Both the position numbers and the translations under genes were made by a program. A DNA stretch of 64,000 nucleotides from Enterobacteriaceae bacterium UBA5654 (GTDB lineage Bacteria; Pseudomonadota; Gammaproteobacteria; Enterobacterales; Enterobacteriaceae), in NCBI GenBank assembly GCA_002421005.1, contig DIJC01000018.1:1-64000 (forward strand), in the 5' to 3' direction. Every line of letters begins with the position of its first letter. The stretch's first letter is position 1. The notes beneath the pieces were generated by a model. It did not search any database, was not told the origin of the DNA, and worked only from the letters and a program-made list of their open reading frames with translations. Below, one piece after another: positions 16,638 through 23,855 of the stretch.

Positions 16638-16808
16638 TGTTCGTTCCCTAATGTGGGTGAAAAAACAGGCTTCCATTGTGGGCGTGCTGTGGTCTGCTCT
16701 CAATGCATATTCCTGTCGATCTCTTGCCCATTTCTCCACGGCGCTGGAGAATGCGGATAAATGCAGGCACACTCATATTCCCTCATTGCGCCCCGGAGAT
16801 GACCCATT
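16638..16808. promoter_or_regulatory. Divergent yqhD / yqhC control region
   Basis: The 171-base gap between the divergent yqhD and yqhC starts must hold the yqhD-dkgA promoter, which in E. coli is bound and activated by YqhC. No exact operator could be pinned down by eye. Confidence 0.5.
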
Positions 16809-17708
16809 ATGGACCGTCAGGAAATCTGCCAGCAACTCACCGAAAAAATTAACCTGCTAAGAGCTAACGAAAAATCCCTGAGCACCCTGCTGCCGGACGT
16901 GCGTCTGCTGTACGGCACCCAGCCGGGGACGCGCACGCCGGTGATGTATCAGCCGGGGATCGTTTTTCTCTTTTCCGGCTATAAAATTGGTTATATCAAT
17001 GAGCGCGTTTTTCGCTATGACACCAATGAGTATCTGCTGCTTACCGTACCGCTGCCGTTCGAGTGCGAAACCTACGCCACGCCGGAAGTGCCGCTGGCCG
17101 GGCTGCGCCTGAATGTGGATATCCTGCAATTGCAGGAACTGCTGATGGATATTGGTGAAGACGAGAGTTTTCAGCCTGGCTCATCGGCGAGCGGTATTAA
17201 CTCGTCGGTGCTGTCGGATGACATTCTCTGCGCGGCGGAGCGGCTGCTGGACGTTATGGAGCGCCCGCTGGATGCGCGCATTCTCGGCAGGCAGATTATC
17301 CGCGAGCTTCTTTATCACGTTCTCACCGGCCCGCGTGGGGGCGCACTGCTGGCGCTGGTCAGCCGCCAGACGCATTTCAGCCTGATCAGCCGGGTGCTCA
17401 AGCGCATCGAAAGCCACTACACCGAGAACCTGAGCGTTGATCAGCTCGCTGCCGAAGCGAATATGAGCGTCTCCGCGTTTCACCATAATTTCAAATCGGT
17501 CACCAGCACCTCGCCGTTGCAGTATCTGAAATCGTATCGCCTGCATAAGGCGCGGATGCTGATGATCCACGATGGCATGAAGGCCAGCGCGGCGGCGATG
17601 CGGGTAGGTTACGAAAGCGCTTCGCAATTCAGTCGGGAATTTAAGCGCTATTTTGGCATGACGCCGGGTGAGGACGCGGCGAGGATCAGAACGTTACAGG
17701 GCGTGTAA
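16809..17708 (+). CDS. yqhC: AraC-family transcriptional activator YqhC
   Basis: Aldehyde-responsive activator of yqhD and dkgA (299 aa). The N-terminal AraC_N (type 1) domain contains VMYQPGIVFLFSGYKIGY, and the C-terminal double helix-turn-helix spans about residues 195-290: VDQLAAEANMSVSAFHHNFK and AAAMRVGYESASQFSREFKR. The match to E. coli YqhC extends from the first residues, which supports the chosen start. Divergent from yqhD. A GC-rich hairpin separates it from the convergent yghB. Confidence 0.96.
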   Translation: MDRQEICQQLTEKINLLRANEKSLSTLLPDVRLLYGTQPGTRTPVMYQPGIVFLFSGYKIGYINERVFRYDTNEYLLLTVPLPFECETYATPEVPLAGLRLNVDILQLQELLMDIGEDESFQPGSSASGINSSVLSDDILCAAERLLDVMERPLDARILGRQIIRELLYHVLTGPRGGALLALVSRQTHFSLISRVLKRIESHYTENLSVDQLAAEANMSVSAFHHNFKSVTSTSPLQYLKSYRLHKARMLMIHDGMKASAAAMRVGYESASQFSREFKRYFGMTPGEDAARIRTLQGV

Positions 17709-17709
17709 T

Positions 17710-17729
17710 CGCCCCGGTTTAGCGGGGCG
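17710..17729. terminator. Bidirectional hairpin between yqhC and yghB
   Basis: CGCCCCG and CGGGGCG with a 6-base loop lie exactly between the convergent stops of yqhC (17708) and yghB (17738). There is no T-run on either strand. Confidence 0.55.
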
Positions 17730-17737
17730 GCGGGCGA

Positions 17738-18397
17738 TCAGGCGTTACAGTATTTCTTTTTGACCACCACGATAATGGTGCCAAGCAGCCCGGCGACCAG
17801 CAGGAAAATCGGCAGGACCATCAGGAAGGTCATGACCTGATCTTCATGACGCTTGACGAAGGGGATCATGCTGAGCGCGTAGCCGAAGCTGGTGACGACC
17901 AGCACCCACAGCAGCGCACTTAACCAGTTAAAAAACTGAAAGCGGCGGTTGGACAGGCCGGAAATGCCCGCCATTGTCGGCAGCAGCGTACGCACGAAAG
18001 CCAGGAAACGCCCCGCCAGCAACGCCAGCAGACCGTGCCGGTCAAACATGCAGGTTGCCCGCTGGTGGTATTTTTCGGGAAGCTGCGACAGCCAGCCTTT
18101 GACCACGCGGGTATTGCCCAGCCAGCGCCCCTGCGCGTAGCTTAGCCAACAGCCAAGACTGGCAGCGGTGGTCAGAATGACAACGGTGGGAACAAAACCC
18201 ATGACGTCGCGGGCGATCAGCGCGCCCGCCAGTAAAAGCAGGCTGTCGCCCGGTAAGAAAGACGCAGGCAGGAGGCCGTTTTCCAGAAACAGCGTGGCGA
18301 ACATAACCAGATAAACAACACCAATAACGTGCGGATTCGCCAGAGCAGCGAAATCATGCTGCCAGAGTGCGGCGACGATATTATGAATAACAGCCAT
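17738..18397 (-). CDS. yghB: DedA-family membrane protein YghB
   Basis: Inner-membrane DedA/VTT-domain protein (219 aa). E. coli YghB is redundant with YqjA for envelope integrity, cell division and drug/alkaline tolerance, probably through lipid or proton-coupled transport. Visible signatures: FLENGLLPASFLPGDSLLLL near residue 38 and the G.F.. R motif AGRFLAFVRTLLPTMAGIS near residue 128 with its essential arginines. At least four hydrophobic segments are apparent. It sits in its normal place between yqhC and metC. Confidence 0.95.
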   Translation of the reverse strand: MAVIHNIVAALWQHDFAALANPHVIGVVYLVMFATLFLENGLLPASFLPGDSLLLLAGALIARDVMGFVPTVVILTTAASLGCWLSYAQGRWLGNTRVVKGWLSQLPEKYHQRATCMFDRHGLLALLAGRFLAFVRTLLPTMAGISGLSNRRFQFFNWLSALLWVLVVTSFGYALSMIPFVKRHEDQVMTFLMVLPIFLLVAGLLGTIIVVVKKKYCNA

Positions 18398-18583
18398 GAA
18401 CTTTCCCGTGAAACTGCATCTATTCGACGATTGTATCTTTTACTGCCCCGGGACACCTTGATCCCGGACGCAACATTACAGACTTTTCCACTTTTGAAGT
18501 ACGAAAAGATGTGCTTCTGGTCGCCTGTCCGCGTCATCTTCCAGGTCACGAGCGCTTACGCGACCGGAGTGATTTTGCGTTTA

Positions 18584-19774
18584 TTATGACACGATACGGG
18601 AAAAACCGGCTGCTAAATCGGCAAGAAGATCGTCAACATTCTCTAAACCAATATGAACACGGATCAGCGTACCGTCAAAGTCCACTTCGCCGTCGGGACG
18701 AATGGCGGCAATGTGCTCTGGCTGGTTGGCGAGGATCAGCGATTCATAGCCGCCCCACGAGTAGGCCATGCTGAACAGCGTGAAGTTGTCGAGGTACTCC
18801 GCCAGCTCCGCGTCGTTAAGTCGCTTTTTCAGCACGAACGAGAACAGGCCGCTGCTACCGGTGAAATCGCGTTTCCAGAATTCATGGCCTTTGCTGCCGG
18901 GCAGGGCAGGGTGATTCACCTGCTCAACCTGCGGATGAATAGCCAGCCATTCGGCAATTTTCAGGCTGCTTTCATGATGCTGACGCAGGCGAACGCCCAG
19001 CGTGCGCAGACCACGGCTGGTCATGTAGGCGGTGTCCGCATCCACCATCTGCCCCATCAGGTAGGCGTTCTCGCGCAGTTGATCCCAGCAGCGGGCGTTG
19101 GCGACGGCAGTGCCGACCATCGCATCGGAATGCCCAATCAGGTATTTCGTGCCCGCCTGGATGGAGATATCAATGCCGAAATCCAGCGCCTTAAACAGAA
19201 TGCCCGCCGCCCAGGTGTTGTCGATCATGATGATGGCATCAGGCGCTACACGCCTGACCTCGCTCACAATCGCCGGAACATCATGCACTTCCATGGTGAT
19301 CGAGCCGGGGGATTCCAGAAAAACCACTTTAGTGTTGGGGCGCACCAGATCGGCAATTTTTGCGCCGATTGTTGGATCGAACCAGCCAGTGGTGACGCCC
19401 AGTTTACCGAGAATTTTCGTGGCAAAGTCCTGCGTCGGTTCATAGGCGCTGTTCGTAATAAGGATATGATCGCCCTGTTCGACAAACGCCAGGATGCTGT
19501 TTGCTACCGCCGCCGCACCGCAGGGAAACAGCGCGCAGCCCGCGCCGCCTTCCAGTTCACACATCGCTTCCTGAAGCGAAAAATGGGTCAGCGTCCCGCG
19601 ACGACCATAAAAGAGTTCGCCTTTCGCCCGGTTGCGGGTGGCCTGTTTTTTTGCCGCCACGCTGTCGAATACCAGCGACGAGGCGCGCTGAATGACGCTG
19701 TTTACCGATCCCTGGGTGTATTTTTTGCTGCGCCCTGCATTCACCAGGGCCGTATCAATGTGCTTCTCTGCCAT
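18584..19774 (-). CDS. metC: Cystathionine beta-lyase
   Basis: PLP enzyme that cleaves cystathionine to homocysteine, pyruvate and ammonia in methionine synthesis (396 aa). The PLP-binding lysine is in QAGTKYLIGHSDAM (about residue 210); the substrate-pocket residues ELEGGAGCALFPCG near 76-89 are typical. The start MAEKHIDTALVNAGR matches enteric MetC. A MetJ operator pair lies 20-35 bases upstream. It is divergent from exbBD, as in E. coli. Confidence 0.97.
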   Translation of the reverse strand: MAEKHIDTALVNAGRSKKYTQGSVNSVIQRASSLVFDSVAAKKQATRNRAKGELFYGRRGTLTHFSLQEAMCELEGGAGCALFPCGAAAVANSILAFVEQGDHILITNSAYEPTQDFATKILGKLGVTTGWFDPTIGAKIADLVRPNTKVVFLESPGSITMEVHDVPAIVSEVRRVAPDAIIMIDNTWAAGILFKALDFGIDISIQAGTKYLIGHSDAMVGTAVANARCWDQLRENAYLMGQMVDADTAYMTSRGLRTLGVRLRQHHESSLKIAEWLAIHPQVEQVNHPALPGSKGHEFWKRDFTGSSGLFSFVLKKRLNDAELAEYLDNFTLFSMAYSWGGYESLILANQPEHIAAIRPDGEVDFDGTLIRVHIGLENVDDLLADLAAGFSRIVS

Positions 19775-19793
19775 AGTCGCTCAACCTGCTTTT

Positions 19794-19809
19794 ATCCATC
19801 TGGATGTCT
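19794..19809 (-). promoter_or_regulatory. MetJ operator (two met boxes) upstream of metC
   Basis: On the minus strand AGACATCC-AGATGGAT is a tandem of two 8-base met boxes (consensus AGACGTCT), close to the known metC operator of E. coli. It implies repression of metC by MetJ with S-adenosylmethionine. Confidence 0.72.
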
Positions 19810-19948
19810 AAATTAACACGATTGATGCATTATGCACCTGCGCGCAGGTGCATTCAGTAGAAAAATTTCCCGGAATTCGACTTAAGACTTTTTTACTGCG
19901 TAAGCGCAAGGAAAATGAGCGGAATTTGCGGCAGTATGTAAATACTAA

Positions 19949-19963
19949 TGAGAACTACTATCA
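19949..19963 (+). promoter_or_regulatory. Fur box upstream of exbB
   Basis: TGAGAAC-T-ACTATCA matches 11 of 14 positions of the 7-1-7 Fur consensus TGATAAT-N-ATTATCA. It lies about 70 bases upstream of the exbB start, where E. coli exbB has its Fur site, implying iron repression of exbBD. Confidence 0.75.
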
Positions 19964-20024
19964 ATTCGATGATGTTTTGATATTATTATGCTCAGATTTG
20001 TGACCTGGGTCCTGGAGATTAAGA

Positions 20025-20759
20025 GTGGGTAATAATTTGATGCAGACGGATCTCTCCGTTCTGGGCATGTATCAACATGCTGACATCGTGGTTAAAATTG
20101 TGATGATTGGTCTGCTTCTGGCGTCGGTTGTCACCTGGGCTATTTTCTTCAGCAAAAGCGTGGAAATGCTGGCGCATAAGCGTCGTATTAAGCGCGAACA
20201 GCAGCAGCTCGCTGAAGCCCGCTCTCTGGACCAGGCCAGCGATATCGCCTCCTCCTTCCACGCCCGAAGCCTCAGCACTCGCCTGATTTATGAAGCACAG
20301 AACGAACTGGAGCTTTCCGAAGGTTCAACGGATAACGAAGGGATTAAAGAGCGCACCAGCTTCCGCCTGGAACGTCGCGTGGCGGCGTTTGGTCGCCACA
20401 TGGGACGCGGCAACGGTTATCTCGCCACCATCGGCGCGATTTCCCCGTTCGTCGGCCTGTTCGGGACAGTGTGGGGGATCATGAACAGCTTTATCGGTAT
20501 CGCCCAGACCCAGACCACTAACCTGGCGGTCGTTGCGCCGGGCATCGCGGAAGCGCTGCTGGCAACGGCGATTGGCCTGATTGCGGCCATCCCGGCGGTG
20601 GTGATTTACAACATTTTCGCCCGTATGATTGCCAGCTACAAAGCCTCGCTCGGTGATGTTGCCGCGCAAATTCTGCTGTTGCAGAGCCGCGATCTCGATC
20701 TCGATGCCAGCAACGTCGCGCATCCCGTGCGTACCACCCAGAAACTCCGCTTAGGGTAA
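20025..20759 (+). CDS. exbB: TonB-system energy transducer ExbB
   Basis: Inner-membrane channel subunit that, with ExbD, uses proton-motive force to drive TonB-dependent transport of siderophores and cobalamin. The product is 244 aa, the E. coli length. Translation starts at GTG (MGNNLMQTDLSVLGMYQHAD), with GGAG 8 bases upstream. Three membrane segments are visible: about 20-42, 130-150 (AISPFVGLFGTVWGIM) and 175-195. Six bases separate it from exbD. A Fur box upstream indicates iron control. tonB is not in the window. Confidence 0.97.
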   Translation: MGNNLMQTDLSVLGMYQHADIVVKIVMIGLLLASVVTWAIFFSKSVEMLAHKRRIKREQQQLAEARSLDQASDIASSFHARSLSTRLIYEAQNELELSEGSTDNEGIKERTSFRLERRVAAFGRHMGRGNGYLATIGAISPFVGLFGTVWGIMNSFIGIAQTQTTNLAVVAPGIAEALLATAIGLIAAIPAVVIYNIFARMIASYKASLGDVAAQILLLQSRDLDLDASNVAHPVRTTQKLRLG

Positions 20760-20765
20760 TGCAGC

Positions 20766-21191
20766 ATGGCTTTGCATCTTAATGAAAATCTGGATGATAA
20801 CGGTGAAATGCATGACATCAACGTCACGCCGTTTATCGACGTGATGCTGGTGCTGCTGATTATCTTCATGGTGGCCGCGCCGCTGGCGACTGTCGATGTG
20901 AAGGTGAATCTCCCGGCTTCCTCCAGCCAGCCGCAGCCGCGACCGGAAAAACCGATTTATCTTTCGGTGAAAGCAGACAACAGCATGTTCCTCGGTAACG
21001 ATCCGATCACCGACGAGACGATGGTTAACACGCTGAATACCCTGACCGAAGGTAAGAAAGACACCACCATTTTCTTCCGTGCGGATAAAACCGTGGATTA
21101 CGAAACGATGATGAAAGTGATGGATACACTGCACCAGGCAGGCTATCTGAAGATTGGTCTGGTAGGTGAAGAAGTGACGAAAGCGAAGTAA
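20766..21191 (+). CDS. exbD: TonB-system energy transducer ExbD
   Basis: Single-pass inner-membrane partner of ExbB (141 aa). The membrane segment NVTPFIDVMLVLLIIFMVAA carries the essential Asp25 (FID) thought to take part in proton movement; the periplasmic domain follows from about residue 45. It is 6 bases downstream of exbB and followed by a strong terminator, so exbBD is a closed two-gene operon. Confidence 0.97.
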   Translation: MALHLNENLDDNGEMHDINVTPFIDVMLVLLIIFMVAAPLATVDVKVNLPASSSQPQPRPEKPIYLSVKADNSMFLGNDPITDETMVNTLNTLTEGKKDTTIFFRADKTVDYETMMKVMDTLHQAGYLKIGLVGEEVTKAK

Positions 21192-21215
21192 TCGCCCTCG
21201 CCGCCTCAGTCGATG

Positions 21216-21242
21216 AAAGCTGGCTTCATGCCAGCTTTTTTT
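21216..21242 (+). terminator. Rho-independent terminator after exbD
   Basis: AAAGCTGG, CTTCAT, CCAGCTTT with further T residues (to 21242) form a typical intrinsic terminator 25 bases after the exbD stop; the A-rich 5' side also makes it usable from the minus strand for yghA. Confidence 0.93.
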
Positions 21243-21246
21243 ATGC

Positions 21247-22143
21247 TTAGCCTAAATGTTCCCCGCCGCATACGCCATGCACTTCGGCAGTAACGTAGCT
21301 GGATTCATGGCTTGCCAGATAGACATAAATCGGTGCCAGCTCGGCTGGCTGCCCGGCACGCTTCATCGGCGTTTGCTGACCAAACTCCGGCAGCTTGTGC
21401 TGCGGCTGACCGCCAGAAACCTGAAGTGCTGTCCAGATTGGACCTGGCGCGACCACATTTACCCGAATACCTTTCTCCGCAATCTGCTTGGCCAGACCAC
21501 GGCTGTAGTTAAGGATCGCGGCTTTAGTCGAGGCGTAGTCCAGCAGGTGCGGGCTGGGCTGGTAGGCCTGGATGGAGGAGGTGGTGATAATGCTTGCCCC
21601 CGGTTGCAGGTGCGGCAGCGCCTCCTGGGTGATCCAGAACAGCGCAAACACGTTCACCGCGTAGGTCTGCTGAAACTGTTCACTGGTCAAATCGGCGATG
21701 TCCTCAATGGCGGTCTGTTTCCCGGCGACCAGCGCCAGCACATCCAGTCCGCCGAGCGCTTCACGGGCCTTATGCACCAGCGAGCGGGCGAAAGATTCAT
21801 CACTCAGGTCGCCAGGGATCAGGACCGCTTTACGGCCCGCCGCCTCAATCAGCGCTTTCACTTCCTGCGCGTCTTCTTCTTCCGCAGGCAGATAGTTGAT
21901 TGCCACGTCTGCACCTTCACGTGCGTAAGCAATGGCGGCAGCGCGTCCGATACCGGAGTCACCACCTGTCACCAGTGCCTTACGCTCTTTAAGACGACCG
22001 CTTCCCACATAGCTTTTTTCACCGCAGTCCGGCACCGGCGTCATTTTGGCCTGTACGCCCGGCGCAGGCTGCTTCTGTTTTGGGTATTCACCGGTGTGAT
22101 ATTGGGTGGTCGGATCCTGGACAGTGGTTTGATTCTTTGACAT
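21247..22143 (-). CDS. yghA: Short-chain dehydrogenase YghA
   Basis: NADP(H)-type short-chain dehydrogenase of unresolved substrate (298 aa). The Rossmann motif is TGGDSGIGRAAAIAYAREGA near residue 60 and the catalytic SxxxY..K set lies in SSIQAYQPSPHLLDYASTKA. The usual NNAG turn reads LVAGKQ, a feature also present in E. coli YghA. The start at 22143 is preferred over 22158 because GGAG lies 9 bases upstream. A paralogue sharing the same N-terminal extension (VPDCGE / VPDHGE) occurs at 31810-32703. Confidence 0.93.
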   Translation of the reverse strand: MSKNQTTVQDPTTQYHTGEYPKQKQPAPGVQAKMTPVPDCGEKSYVGSGRLKERKALVTGGDSGIGRAAAIAYAREGADVAINYLPAEEEDAQEVKALIEAAGRKAVLIPGDLSDESFARSLVHKAREALGGLDVLALVAGKQTAIEDIADLTSEQFQQTYAVNVFALFWITQEALPHLQPGASIITTSSIQAYQPSPHLLDYASTKAAILNYSRGLAKQIAEKGIRVNVVAPGPIWTALQVSGGQPQHKLPEFGQQTPMKRAGQPAELAPIYVYLASHESSYVTAEVHGVCGGEHLG

Positions 22144-22208
22144 GAATACGATCTCCATGGTGGGTGACGAATACGTTAAGCGTAGTCGCCCATGCCGGAG
22201 GGGGGAAA

Positions 22209-22661
22209 TTAATCGGGATCTTCTGTACCCGGTGTGGCTGCGGGCTGTGGGGCGGGTGGGACGTTTTCCAGCGGGACGATGCGCACATTGGAGGTGCGAA
22301 AACCGCCGTCGGAGAGTTTACGGGTGAGGGAAAGCGTTGCCGTCTCGCGCTCACGTATGCGTTGATATTTCTCTTCTACGCCGTCGAGGATTTTGTCTTC
22401 CAGATCGGGACGGCGGGCGATAATCTCATTAAGGATCGCGCCGTAAATTTCTTCTTTGATCTGATAGGCGTATATCTCGCGGCGGTTCTGCCATTTCATT
22501 TTAACCAGCGCAGCGGGGATTGAAGTCAGCGCTTTCGCCGTGTTCTGAATGGTGGCATTTTTATCGCTAATCAATACCGCAAGATTGTGCTTTAAGATAA
22601 CTTCATCGCTTTTTGTATCGTCTAAAGTCAAATAAACGTCTTTGCTATCATATTTTTTCAC
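22209..22661 (-). CDS. Unrecognised 150-aa soluble protein (second gene of a pair)
   Basis: Not assigned to any family. The product begins with GTG (MKKYDSKDVYLTLDD), has no signal or membrane segment, a central mixed helical region (QNRREIYAYQIKEEIYGAIL) with many Glu/Arg/Lys, and a Pro/Ala-rich tail (PPAPQPAATPG). Its ribosome-binding site GGAGG is inside the last codons of the 134-aa gene upstream, and only one base separates that stop from this start, so the two are translationally coupled. Base composition is more AT-rich than the flanking backbone, suggesting acquired DNA. Confidence 0.72.
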   Translation of the reverse strand: MKKYDSKDVYLTLDDTKSDEVILKHNLAVLISDKNATIQNTAKALTSIPAALVKMKWQNRREIYAYQIKEEIYGAILNEIIARRPDLEDKILDGVEEKYQRIRERETATLSLTRKLSDGGFRTSNVRIVPLENVPPAPQPAATPGTEDPD

Positions 22662-22662
22662 G

Positions 22663-23067
22663 TTATTCGTCCTCCAGATTGTAAAACATAGGCGCAGCCT
22701 TTTCGCCGGTAATCAAATTAAGCCAAATTTCATTTCCGGCTTCATTAATCTCCAGCGTTTTATCTGCTAAAATTTGACTTAATTCCTGAGCAGAGAAATC
22801 ACCTTCGGCCTGTAACTGATTAAGGATGTGGCAGAAAGCTTCAATTTTGACAACACGGAACAGTCTGTCTTTTATATGGCGATCGCGTTCTTCCAGTAAC
22901 ATATTTCTGGAAAAAGCGCTGCGCCCGGACGAGGTTAATATGTCTCTTTCGAAATCGGCGAGGGTTCTTTTTCCCTGAGTTAAACTGGCGGTACTTTCTG
23001 CTTCCCCACTTTCTTCCCCTGTCTCGGACGTGTGAAAGCGAGCCGGGATAAGGGTCTCGGGTATCAT
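22663..23067 (-). CDS. Unrecognised 134-aa soluble protein (first gene of a pair)
   Basis: No family recognised. The product has a polar, Ser/Glu-rich N-terminal part (residues 10-32, probably disordered), then a helical segment (LLEERDRHIKDRLFRVVKIE) and an acidic C-terminus ending NLEDE. No signal peptide or membrane segment. It is the first gene of the coupled minus-strand pair; TATAAT on the minus strand at 23101-23106 is a likely -10 element. The gene faces a divergent membrane-protein gene 100 bases away, so the three may form one functional group. Confidence 0.72.
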   Translation of the reverse strand: MIPETLIPARFHTSETGEESGEAESTASLTQGKRTLADFERDILTSSGRSAFSRNMLLEERDRHIKDRLFRVVKIEAFCHILNQLQAEGDFSAQELSQILADKTLEINEAGNEIWLNLITGEKAAPMFYNLEDE

Positions 23068-23118
23068 TTAAATTCCTTAACTTTCAACATCATGGGGAAC
23101 ATTATAATATGAGGCTCG

Positions 23119-23147
23119 TTGACAATAACATGGCGCACTTTTAAAAT
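23119..23147 (+). promoter_or_regulatory. Near-consensus sigma-70 promoter for the 167-aa membrane protein
   Basis: TTGACA (23119-23124), exactly 17 bases, then TAAAAT (23142-23147). The expected start of transcription is about 23154, leaving a leader of only about 14 bases that holds GGAG before the ATG at 23168. Such a close match is unusual for an uncharacterised gene and predicts high constitutive expression. Confidence 0.8.
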
Positions 23148-23167
23148 CAAAAAAAATGGAGCGCGCC

Positions 23168-23671
23168 ATGAACAGCATTATTTATTTAGTGATTGCACTG
23201 CTATTGCTCACCGCTATTATTCTCTTCCTGATGGCAGAGTTCAATAAAGCACCGACGGAAAGTGAAGAAGAATCACCGGCACCGGTAGTCGCGAGGTCGA
23301 AAGAAGAGGGGGAAGACCATTTCTCCCGGCTAATGAATGCAATTACTCCGGCATGGTACTGGCGGGTAAATCATGAATATATTGACTTTTTACATGCCAC
23401 TATTAAGCGCATGGACGTCACGCAAATAAAGGCGACGCCGGGTTTATTTGACGCCCAGCGTCGCTGTAGCGATCTCAATTCTGCGGTGTATAAATATTAC
23501 GACAATCTTAAACAGCGCTGCCTGAACGGCGAGAAGGTGCCGCACGCCGACCTCGACGTGGTGAATCTGCAACAGTGTTTTCGCGAGTTCAGCCTGGACG
23601 CTTACCCCACGCTGGTCGCGCTGGTGTGGCCAGAATTCCAGCGCCCGTTCGTGAAACCTTACCATGTTTAA
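23168..23671 (+). CDS. Unrecognised 167-aa membrane-anchored protein
   Basis: No family recognised. One N-terminal hydrophobic segment (residues 3-23, SIIYLVIALLLLTAIILFLM) is followed by an acidic linker (TESEEESPAP), then a folded-looking domain with many aromatic residues: TPAWYWRVNHEYIDFLH, CSDLNSAVYKYYDNLKQRC and ALVWPEFQRPF. The topology with few positive residues before the segment is ambiguous; the domain could be cytoplasmic or periplasmic. The start at 23168 is chosen because GGAG lies 6 bases upstream. It is divergent from the coupled 134/150-aa pair and has a near-consensus promoter. Confidence 0.75.
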   Translation: MNSIIYLVIALLLLTAIILFLMAEFNKAPTESEEESPAPVVARSKEEGEDHFSRLMNAITPAWYWRVNHEYIDFLHATIKRMDVTQIKATPGLFDAQRRCSDLNSAVYKYYDNLKQRCLNGEKVPHADLDVVNLQQCFREFSLDAYPTLVALVWPEFQRPFVKPYHV

Positions 23672-23791
23672 CCCTGATCTCTGGTAGAATATTCCTCTAA
23701 ATCAGGTTAAGAAAAATGATTGTTCTGTTGTGTAGCAGCACTGAATTTACCTTTATGAAAAGTAATATTTACAAAAAATAATCACAAAAGG

Positions 23792-23819
23792 TTATAAATT
23801 CTCCACGCCTTGCCGATAA
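23792..23819 (+). promoter_or_regulatory. Flagellar sigma-28 (FliA) type promoter for the chemoreceptor
   Basis: GCCGATAA at 23812-23819 is an exact FliA -10 element; an AT-rich TATAAATT at 23793-23800 lies 11 bases upstream in the -35 position (consensus TAAAGTTT). It ends 36 bases before the chemoreceptor start, fitting class 3 flagellar control. Confidence 0.75.
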
Positions 23820-23855
23820 CGAGAGGTAAGCAATCCCACAAGGCAAGGAACTTCA

